Below, one piece after another: positions 57,422 to 64,000 of a stretch of 64,000 nucleotides of DNA (its first letter is position 1; each line of letters begins with the position of its first letter). The notes under the pieces were generated by a model. The model worked only from the letters and a program-made list of their open reading frames with translations. It searched no databases and had not been told where the DNA came from. A program made the position numbers and the translations under genes. This stretch comes from Gammaproteobacteria bacterium (GTDB taxonomy: Bacteria > Pseudomonadota > Gammaproteobacteria > Competibacterales > Competibacteraceae): the NCBI GenBank assembly GCA_020846135.1, contig JADLEK010000017.1, positions 62,001-126,000 of the forward strand. The letters run 5' to 3'.

Positions 57422-58303
57422 TTAACCTGCAGCTTCCATCCTGGTAATCGCGTCAGCCATACCCACCACCCGCAGGGCGCTTTCGACATGGAGGTTTTCG
57501 ACCAGCCGGCCATCGACCACCACCACGCCTTCACCGCGCGCCGCCGCCGCCGCATACGCCTCGATGATCCGGCGCGACCAGGCGACATCCTCCGGGCGGG
57601 GGGTGAACACCTTGTTGCAGGGTCCGAGCTGTTTGGGATGAATCAGGGTCTTGCCGTCAAAGCCGAGTTCGTGGCCCTGCCTACAGGCGAATTCAAAGCC
57701 GGCCTCGTCATTCAGATCGAGATAAACCCCGTCGAGAATCGCCAAACCTGCAGCGCGCGCAGCCAGCAAACACAGCCCCAGCGAGGCCATGAACGGCAGG
57801 CGTTCGTGGGTATGGGCGCAATCCAGTTCCTTGGCCAGATCCGAAGTCCCCATCACCAGACATTCCATCCGCGGCGTGGACTCGGCGATCCGTTGCGATT
57901 CCAGAATGCTGCGTGGGGTTTCCATCATTGCCCAGATGGTCATCGACTCCGGCGCGCCGTTAGCCCGCATGATCGATTCCATGTGCCGGATGGCGTCGGC
58001 GCTTTCTACCTTGGGCAACAACAGCGCATCGGCTCCCGATTTCGAAGCCAGCGCGATGTCTTCATAGCCCCATTTAGTCGACAGCGCATTGACCCGGATG
58101 ATCAGTTCACGCATTCCGAACCCGCCGGCGGCGACCGCTTCGCACACCTGCTTGCGGGCCAGTTCCTTGGCGTCGGGAGCGACGGCATCTTCCAAATCAA
58201 GAATCAGGCCATCAGCGGCCAGGGTGCGGGCTTTTTCGAGGGCGCGGGCGTTGGAGCCGGGCATATACAGCACACTGCGACGGGGGCGCACGGATTTGGG
58301 CAT
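57422..58303 (-). CDS. Second CitE-family protein, malyl-CoA thioesterase or citramalyl-CoA lyase type
   Basis: This is a 293-residue HpcH/CitE superfamily protein. Motifs are RSVLYMPGSNARALEKA, LILDLEDAVAPDAKELAR, LLLPKVESADAI, AMMETPRSIL, VMGTSDLAKEL and GFDGKTLIHPKQLGPCN. The PGSNxRALEKA and EDAVAP forms are typical of the CitE-like branch that includes (3S)-malyl-CoA thioesterase (Mcl2) and CitE-like lyases. It converges on the meh-mcl-mct unit from the other strand and may act on the same CoA esters. Lyase versus thioesterase cannot be told from this reading. Confidence 0.85.
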   Translation of the reverse strand: MPKSVRPRRSVLYMPGSNARALEKARTLAADGLILDLEDAVAPDAKELARKQVCEAVAAGGFGMRELIIRVNALSTKWGYEDIALASKSGADALLLPKVESADAIRHMESIMRANGAPESMTIWAMMETPRSILESQRIAESTPRMECLVMGTSDLAKELDCAHTHERLPFMASLGLCLLAARAAGLAILDGVYLDLNDEAGFEFACRQGHELGFDGKTLIHPKQLGPCNKVFTPRPEDVAWSRRIIEAYAAAAARGEGVVVVDGRLVENLHVESALRVVGMADAITRMEAAG

Positions 58304-58410
58304 TTTGGATTCTCCTTCAAGTCATGGGGACAGAACGCAGTCATCAAACCAGCAAAGTTTAAGAGAGTAGCGCACGCTCTGGAATAGCGGTTCTAAATCA
58401 GCCGGGACGT

Positions 58411-60663
58411 CTAGGCTGCCTGAGCCACCATCATCAGCAAGGCGGCGCCGACCGTCAGCGCTACGCTGGTCAGCGAGGCGGGCATACTGAACCAGCGGCG
58501 AGGCTTGGGCTGGTTTTCCTGCGTCTCCAGCGCCGCCTGCAACCAGATGATCTTCTGCTCAAGCTCCTGCAGCCGCTCACCCTGGGTTGTTTCTACCGCC
58601 GTCATCTGGCTCTGGAATTCATGCATCCGTTTCGCGATGTTGGTGGCCATGGTGACCACCTTGTCCTGCGAGGACTTCGCCTCGGTACGCATGGTTTCCA
58701 GAACCGCGCCGAACTGGGTGAGTTGCTCGGACTGTTCCACCAGCCGGGCTTCCAGGTCGATCATCTGCGAAGCGCTTCCGCCTCCTTGCAGGGTCGTATC
58801 GACCAACTGCTGTGCGTCGGCCTGGACCTGTTGCAGCGCCTCTTTCAGTTGGGCGACATCCTGAGCCTGTTCAGCCAGGTTTTGTTCGAGGGCGGTCAAC
58901 TGCTCAGGCGAGGATTCAAACGCAGCAAGCTGATCCTGCAAGGACTGGAGGTCGGCGCGCAATCCCCGGAATTGCTCAAAGTTGCCGCTGAACGCCTGGG
59001 CTTGGCTCACCAGCCGGATTTCCAGCCCCGCAACGGTTTGCTGAAGATCTTCGAGACTTTGGCGCAGTTCTACGGAGGGTGGCGATGAATCAGCCGCCGG
59101 AACCTGCAACGCTTCCCGCTGCAATGCAGCCAACTGCTGATTTTCAATGGCGGCATCCAGCTCGGCAAGATGCTGTTGCATGGTTTGCCGCAGCGCATTC
59201 AGTGCCGTGTTTTGCTCGGCGAGAGCATGGTGCAGCGTCGCCAGTTCCGCATCAAGGAATTCGGTTTTGCTTTCGGGAGCAGGCGTTTGCCGTAAATTGT
59301 CAAGGGCGGTTTCAATCGCGCCAAGGCGTTCCTGCTGGGTTTGGAGTTGCCGCCGCACGGCGTGCTGCATTTCGTCCAGCGCTTCGATTTGCGCCGTCAG
59401 GGTTCTACCCACATCAGTCACGCCAGCGGTCTGAAGATCGTTCCCGCCTGCGGGAGCGGGCGCTTGCCGCAATTCGTTGACTGCAGCTTCAAGATAGCTG
59501 ATTTGCTCCCACTGGCTCTGGCTCTGTCGCTGCGCCGACTGCTGTAACTCGTCCAGTATCTCGATCCGGGGCATCAAGGTTTCGTGCAGAGCCGCTAGAT
59601 CGGCAGCCAGTTCGTTCATCGCTGCGGCGGGAACCGAAGCGGGGGCTTGCTGGAGATCGTTCAGGGCAGAGGCCAGTTCACCCAACTGATCTTGCTGATT
59701 TTGCAACTGTTCCGACAAGGTGGCGCGCAACGCAGTGAGGCCGGCATCCTGCCCGGTCAGGCGCTCGCCCTGATCGACGATAGCGGCTTGAACGATGCCT
59801 AGTTCCTGCTGAATGTCAGCGTGTTCCTGCCGGATCGCGGCCATGGCGGCCGTCAGATCGTCCAGTGGTTCACGAACGAGAGCCAATGGATCCAGCTCGG
59901 CGGCATCAGTTGCGGTTGGGACGGCGGTTGTCAGCGTTTCCCGCGCAGGCGGACGATCCTGAACGGTGGCGAAACTGTCCCGCCAGAACTGGTCAAATTC
60001 CCGGAGCGTATCGCTTTGGGTGGTGAGGTCGGTTTGCAGGACATTCAGGATCTGGCGGGTGGAGTTGGTATCTGCCGCGACCTTGCCCATAAACGTTTCG
60101 ACGTGTTTGAGGCGGTCCTGCTGCCGTTGCAGGCTTTGCTGAAGTTGACCGGCGTCATCCAGAGCATCGCGCTGGGTCGCCAGATCATCCTTCAGACCGG
60201 CGACTTCCTGTTGTAGTTGCCGCCACTGTTCCTGACCGGCGCGGATCGCCGGCGCCAGCGGCTCCAGACCGGCGCTGAACGTCTGGACCTGCTCCCGCAG
60301 CGCCTGAGCATCCTGCCCCAGGCTTTGCATCGCCTCCAGCAGATTACGCAAGTCGTGGGCATGGCGGGCCAACTGGGTTTCGAGCGCTGCGATCTGTTCC
60401 GCCGGCGCCTGCTGTTCCACTGCGGATTGCAGCTCCTGGCGCAACGCATCGCCCTGCGCCTGCAGGCGGTCAGCCAAGGCGGTGAGCGTTTGTCCCGCCT
60501 GCTGCTGATCCTGCCGGAGCGCCGCAACGGTGGCGGCGATGTCTTGTAACTGATCGCGCTGATCGCCGGTTTCCGTATCCAGAGTCCCCAGCTTGCGCCG
60601 CAGATTCTGGAAGAAATCAATCGCTCCGGTCAGTGAGGTGTCCAATTCGGCTGCATCGTTCAT
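58411..60663 (-). CDS. Long coiled-coil protein with C-terminal membrane anchor, function unknown
   Basis: I do not recognise a family. The protein (about 750 residues) is almost wholly Gln/Leu/Ala/Glu-rich coiled coil, with repeated blocks such as LDELQQSAQRQ / LDEMQHAVRRQ and DLQQAPA-like spacers about every 50-75 residues, suggesting internal duplication. Near the end is a short PRRWFSMP segment and a final hydrophobic helix (SLTSVALTVGAALLMMVAQ), predicting tail anchoring in the membrane with the coiled coil on one side. The start is uncertain: ATG 60663 or ATG 60690, neither with a strong ribosome-binding site. A structural or scaffold role is a guess. Confidence 0.75.
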   Translation of the reverse strand: MNDAAELDTSLTGAIDFFQNLRRKLGTLDTETGDQRDQLQDIAATVAALRQDQQQAGQTLTALADRLQAQGDALRQELQSAVEQQAPAEQIAALETQLARHAHDLRNLLEAMQSLGQDAQALREQVQTFSAGLEPLAPAIRAGQEQWRQLQQEVAGLKDDLATQRDALDDAGQLQQSLQRQQDRLKHVETFMGKVAADTNSTRQILNVLQTDLTTQSDTLREFDQFWRDSFATVQDRPPARETLTTAVPTATDAAELDPLALVREPLDDLTAAMAAIRQEHADIQQELGIVQAAIVDQGERLTGQDAGLTALRATLSEQLQNQQDQLGELASALNDLQQAPASVPAAAMNELAADLAALHETLMPRIEILDELQQSAQRQSQSQWEQISYLEAAVNELRQAPAPAGGNDLQTAGVTDVGRTLTAQIEALDEMQHAVRRQLQTQQERLGAIETALDNLRQTPAPESKTEFLDAELATLHHALAEQNTALNALRQTMQQHLAELDAAIENQQLAALQREALQVPAADSSPPSVELRQSLEDLQQTVAGLEIRLVSQAQAFSGNFEQFRGLRADLQSLQDQLAAFESSPEQLTALEQNLAEQAQDVAQLKEALQQVQADAQQLVDTTLQGGGSASQMIDLEARLVEQSEQLTQFGAVLETMRTEAKSSQDKVVTMATNIAKRMHEFQSQMTAVETTQGERLQELEQKIIWLQAALETQENQPKPRRWFSMPASLTSVALTVGAALLMMVAQAA

Positions 60664-60946
60664 GGCGTAGCGTCGCTCGGGTTGACCCATGACAGTGATC
60701 TAATGAAAGTGATTAAAATAAATTGGCTATGAGTATGACGCATTATTGGCATTTTGGGAGACTGGATTGAACGGCGCGATGCAGCGCGATTTCAGCAGCG
60801 GTTATTCGACAGTGAACCTAGCGGAAACTATGATTAGGTTAAACCAGCCAGTCATCCGGGCGCGGCGCACTGCCTGCGACTCACCGCCCCGATGGCGCAT
60901 CCGGTTTCGCCAGCGTTTCAACCACTCTAGATAAAGGAAGCTGTCC

Positions 60947-62587
60947 ATGTCCGCTCCTAGCAACCTGCCGGTCTGGCAAGCACTGCAAGCCCATCATGCC
61001 GAAGTCGCCCATCTGCATTTGCGCGAATTGTTTGCCGCTGATCCCGAACGCTTTGCCCGGTTCTCCCGTTCGTTTGGCGATCTGCTGGTGGATTTCTCCA
61101 AGCACCGGATCACTGACGAAACGCTCCGCCTGTTGATCGAATTGGCGCGCCAGGCTGACTTGCCGGTCTGGATCGAGCGAGCGTTTAGCGGCGAGATGAT
61201 CAACCACACCGAGCAGCGCTCGGTGCTGCATGTCGCCCTGCGCAACCGCAGTAACCGGCCCATCCTGGTCAAGGGCCAGGATGTGATGCCGGAGGTGAAC
61301 GCCGTCCTTGAACACATGCGGAAGTTCGCCGACCAGATTCGCCGGGGCAAGTGGCGCGGCCATACCGGCAAGCGAATTCGCGATGTGGTCAACATCGGCA
61401 TTGGCGGTTCCGATCTGGGGCCGAAAATGGTCTGTCAGGCGCTGGAGCCGTTTGGCGATCCGACCCTGCGGATGCACTTCGTCTCCAATGTTGATGGCGC
61501 GCACATCAGCCATGTCCTGGCCGACTGCGATCCGGAAAGCACCCTGTTCATCATCGCCTCCAAGACCTTTACCACCCAGGAGACCATGACCAACGCCCAT
61601 ACGGCGCGCGCTTGGCTGATTAAGGAATTGGGCGATGAGGCGGCGGTGGCGCGGCATTTTGTCGCGGTATCGACGAATGCCACGGGCGTCGCCAAGTTCG
61701 GGATTGATACCGCCAACATGTTCGAGTTCTGGGACTGGGTGGGCGGGCGCTATTCGTTGTGGTCGGCGATTGGGTTGCCGATTATGGTTTATCTCGGCAT
61801 GGAGAATTTCACCGAGTTGCTGGAGGGCGCGCATGACATGGACGAGCAGTTCCGCACTGCGCCGCTGGAAGAAAATTTGCCGGCGATTCTGGGGCTGCTG
61901 GGGGTCTGGTATATCGACTTCTTTGGCGCGGACAGCCAGGTAACGCTGGTTTACGATGACTATCTGCGCTCATTGCCGGATTATCTGCAACAACTGGATA
62001 TGGAGAGCAACGGCAAGTCGATTGACCGCGCCGGTCAGCCGGTCAAGGTCAACACCGGGCCGATCCTGTGGGGCGGACTGGGCAATAACGGCCAGCATGC
62101 TTTCTATCAGTTATTGCATCAGGGAACCCATCTGGTTCCGGCTGATTTTCTGGCGCCGGCCCACAGCCCGAATCCGATCGGCGATCATCACGCCATCTTG
62201 CTGGCCAATTGCCTGGCCCAGGCGGAAGCGCTGATGGTGGGCAAAACCGAAGCTCAGGCGCGGGCTGAATTGGAGAAACAGGGCTTGAGTGGCGAGGCGC
62301 TGGAAAAATTGCTGCCTTATAAGATTTTCCCCGGCAACCGCCCCAGCACCAGCCTGTTCTATCGCCAGTTGACTCCAAAAGTTCTTGGGGCGCTGCTGGC
62401 GATGTATGAACACAAGGTGTTCACCCAGGGCGTGATTTGGAATATCAATTCCTTTGATCAGTGGGGCGTGGAACTGGGCAAACAGTTGGCGAACGCCATT
62501 TTGCCGGAGTTGAAAGGTGAACGTCCCGCCAGCGGGCATGATGCGTCAACGCTGGGCCTGATTGCGTTCTGCCAGGCGCCGGATTAA
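60947..62587 (+). CDS. pgi: Glucose-6-phosphate isomerase
   Basis: This enzyme interconverts glucose-6-phosphate and fructose-6-phosphate. It has 546 residues (E. coli 549). Signature segments are [30 protein letters not shown], the catalytic glutamate region [29 protein letters not shown] with the active histidine, and [15 protein letters not shown] with the conserved lysine. AAGGAAG lies eight bases upstream of the ATG. A 283-bp gap before it separates it from the divergent coiled-coil gene. Confidence 0.97.
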   Translation: MSAPSNLPVWQALQAHHAEVAHLHLRELFAADPERFARFSRSFGDLLVDFSKHRITDETLRLLIELARQADLPVWIERAFSGEMINHTEQRSVLHVALRNRSNRPILVKGQDVMPEVNAVLEHMRKFADQIRRGKWRGHTGKRIRDVVNIGIGGSDLGPKMVCQALEPFGDPTLRMHFVSNVDGAHISHVLADCDPESTLFIIASKTFTTQETMTNAHTARAWLIKELGDEAAVARHFVAVSTNATGVAKFGIDTANMFEFWDWVGGRYSLWSAIGLPIMVYLGMENFTELLEGAHDMDEQFRTAPLEENLPAILGLLGVWYIDFFGADSQVTLVYDDYLRSLPDYLQQLDMESNGKSIDRAGQPVKVNTGPILWGGLGNNGQHAFYQLLHQGTHLVPADFLAPAHSPNPIGDHHAILLANCLAQAEALMVGKTEAQARAELEKQGLSGEALEKLLPYKIFPGNRPSTSLFYRQLTPKVLGALLAMYEHKVFTQGVIWNINSFDQWGVELGKQLANAILPELKGERPASGHDASTLGLIAFCQAPD

Positions 62588-62592
62588 CCATT

Positions 62593-62636
62593 ACCCCCTC
62601 TCCCTGGCCCTCTCCCCTATGAATGGAGGAGAGGGA
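62593..62636. repeat. CT/AG palindromic repeat after pgi
   Basis: Arms CCCTCTCC (62609-62616) and GGAGAGGG (62628-62635) form a hairpin, preceded by a further CCCCCTCTCCCTGG tract. It belongs to the same loose class of palindromic repeats seen elsewhere in the window and may end the pgi transcript. Confidence 0.65.
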
Positions 62637-62669
62637 ACTGAACGCTGATCCACCCTGAGTTAATCCCCA

Positions 62670-63617
62670 ATGGTCGAACTGCTGCGCTACGAACACGGCA
62701 TCTACGCCTTTGACGCCGGCTATGTCCGGCCCCAACTGGCCGCCATTCACCTCATTGTTGAAAACGGCCAGGTGGCGGTCATTGATACCGCCAGCAACGC
62801 CTGCCTGCCCCGCGCCCTGGACGCGCTGAACTTGCTAGGGCTGACCCCGGCCAACGTCGCCTATGTGTTTTTGACCCACGTTCACCTGGATCATGCCGGT
62901 GGTGCTGGAGCGATGATGCAGGCCTTCCCGGAAGCCCGGCTGATCGTGCATCCGCGCGGCGTGCGGCACATGGCCGATCCGACCAAGCTGTTTGCCGCCG
63001 TTCAAGCGGTCTATGGCGACGCGGAAGCCCATCATTTGTACGGTGAACTGTTACCGGCGCACATGGATCGGATCATCAGCGCAAGGGACGGCTTTGAATT
63101 CGATCTGGGTGAACGAACTCTGGTCTGTCTCGACACGCCCGGTCACGCCCGCCATCACCTGACTTTGCACGATCCCCGCAGCCATAGCCTGTTCACCGGC
63201 GACATCTTTGGTTTGTCGTTCCGGGAGCTGGACGTTGATGGCCGGCCCTCAGTGATTCCGACCACCAGTCCGACCCAGTTTGAACCGGAAGTCATGCACC
63301 AGTCGGTGGACCGCATCCTGGCCTGTCAGCCGGAGGCGCTCTACCTGACTCATTTCTCCCGGGTTGGCGACGTGCAACGTCTGGGCAGTGACTTGCACCG
63401 GTTGATTGAGGCGCATCTTGCAGTGGCTGAACGCGAGCGGGACAGCGGCCCGGACCGCGAGGCGCGGATTCTGGCCGGACTGTGGGCGCTGATGGATGCC
63501 GAGGCGATCCGCCAAGGCTGGCGGCTGGCGCCGGAACAGTGGCGTGAGGTGCTGGGCATGGACCTTGAACTCAACGCCCAGGGATTGGATTACTGGTTGG
63601 ATCATTCCGCGCCATAA
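62670..63617 (+). CDS. Metallo-beta-lactamase-fold hydrolase
   Basis: This is a 315-residue protein with an N-terminal metallo-beta-lactamase fold. The metal motif THVHLDHAGG (HxHxDH), the aspartate in IDTASNA, histidine in DTPGHARHH and aspartate in LFTGDIFG are all present, so a binuclear metal site is likely intact. Residues beyond about 215 form an accessory C-terminal region with no recognised motif. Related proteins include glyoxalase II-like and flavin-free RNase-like hydrolases; the substrate is unknown. It stands downstream of pgi, separated by a palindromic repeat. Confidence 0.85.
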   Translation: MVELLRYEHGIYAFDAGYVRPQLAAIHLIVENGQVAVIDTASNACLPRALDALNLLGLTPANVAYVFLTHVHLDHAGGAGAMMQAFPEARLIVHPRGVRHMADPTKLFAAVQAVYGDAEAHHLYGELLPAHMDRIISARDGFEFDLGERTLVCLDTPGHARHHLTLHDPRSHSLFTGDIFGLSFRELDVDGRPSVIPTTSPTQFEPEVMHQSVDRILACQPEALYLTHFSRVGDVQRLGSDLHRLIEAHLAVAERERDSGPDREARILAGLWALMDAEAIRQGWRLAPEQWREVLGMDLELNAQGLDYWLDHSAP

Positions 63618-63681
63618 TGGATAAAACGCTTGATTTCGGTCAATTTTCCGCTGACCTGAATCTGATCAGGAGTGGGTTATC

Positions 63682-64000
63682 TTGACTGCCAGAAGAACGG
63701 TGAAGCCCGCCACCGCACCAGACCGCGCCCAGACCATCACCGCCACATCGGACCTTGCCGGCGCGCCGGACGTCGTCGCTCGCGCCAAGGTTAGCTTTCC
63801 CATCGTCGGCATTGGCGCATCCGCCGGGGGACTGGCGGCGTTCGAGGCCTTCTTTTCCGAGATGCCTGCTGATGCCGATCCAGGCATGGCCTTTGTGCTG
63901 GTGCAACACCTGGCCCCGGATCACAAAAGCATCCTCACCGACCTGATCCAGCGCTATACCCGGATGCAGGTCTTTGAAGTCCAGGACGGGATGGTGGTGC
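63682..64000 (+). CDS. CheB-type chemotaxis methylesterase domain protein, 3' end cut by window
   Basis: The frame starts with TTG at 63682, with AGGAG nine bases upstream, and is open to the end of the window. After a variable 35-residue leader the sequence enters a CheB methylesterase domain: FPIVGIGASAGGLAAFEAFF contains the nucleophile serine motif (ASAGG), and FVLVQHLAPDHKSIL contains the conserved histidine. There is no receiver domain before it, the arrangement of CheB-CheR-PAS hybrid proteins. The part beyond the edge is unseen, so the full architecture is inference. Confidence 0.82.
   Translation, partial: MTARRTVKPATAPDRAQTITATSDLAGAPDVVARAKVSFPIVGIGASAGGLAAFEAFFSEMPADADPGMAFVLVQHLAPDHKSILTDLIQRYTRMQVFEVQDGMVV

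Noticed and set aside
57395-58387. Open frame of 330 codons on the plus strand opposite the CitE-like gene
   Set aside because: The opposite strand encodes a clear HpcH/CitE protein; this frame has no recognisable motif.
60881-61834. Minus-strand open frame opposite pgi
   Set aside because: pgi is certain on the plus strand with all catalytic motifs.

Overview
The window is GC-rich, densely coded DNA from a gammaproteobacterium. The evidence is the isc-type IscR/IscS pair, the TamA/TamB pair, YajR, CreA, LptG, YqiB, a homodimeric AceE and a magnesium-type HemB. A set of mesaconyl-CoA pathway genes (hydratase, lyase, CoA-transferase) beside pgi, and abundant short palindromic repeats, would fit a glycogen-accumulating Competibacteraceae-like organism. 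That placement is inference only. No tRNA, rRNA, CRISPR array or intact insertion sequence was found.

Layout. 1-3 kb: the end of a yqiB-like gene, then iscR, an iscS-like desulfurase and a 4'-phosphopantetheinyl transferase, with a probable IscR site upstream. 3-23.6 kb, minus strand: a biosynthetic cluster read right to left. A 2132-residue polyketide synthase (KS-AT-DH-cMT-KR-ACP) is followed after 11 bp by a 4137-residue PKS/NRPS hybrid (KS-AT-DH-cMT-KR-ACP-Cy-A[MT]-PCP-TE-Ox), and after 26 bp by an ABC1/AarF-family kinase. The convergent phosphopantetheinyl transferase is the obvious activator of the carrier domains. The adenylation code reads DLYNLSLIWK (cysteine). Together with a cyclisation domain and a terminal oxidase this predicts a methyl-branched polyketide chain ending in a thiazoline or thiazole carboxylate. 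The oxidase lies after the thioesterase, which is unusual. 23.6-26.2 kb: mrpDEFG without mrpABC, in the same direction as the cluster.

26.4-30.3 kb: a GspE/PilB-like ATPase coupled to an HDOD protein, then a secreted alpha/beta hydrolase. 30.6-34.9 kb: aceE-aceF. 35-40.6 kb: tamA-tamB. 40.8-43.3 kb: hemB, a small membrane-anchored unknown, and aroE. 43.4-46.3 kb: yajR, with an 8-bp tandem repeat running through its stop codon, and a thioredoxin/CcdA-like fusion. 46.3-49.3 kb: a decayed region, then lptG, nadC and creA. 49.3-54.1 kb: mutS and a secreted glycoamylase/GH144-like protein. 54.3-58.3 kb: meh-mcl-mct plus a second CitE-like lyase on the other strand. 58.4-64 kb: a membrane-anchored coiled-coil protein, pgi, an MBL-fold hydrolase and the start of a CheB-type methylesterase cut by the window edge.

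A recurring theme is palindromic repeat DNA. It occurs between genes and also in frame inside genes, where it encodes linker peptides in both megasynthases and in AceF. Most large open frames antisense to these genes are high-GC shadows and are not annotated.
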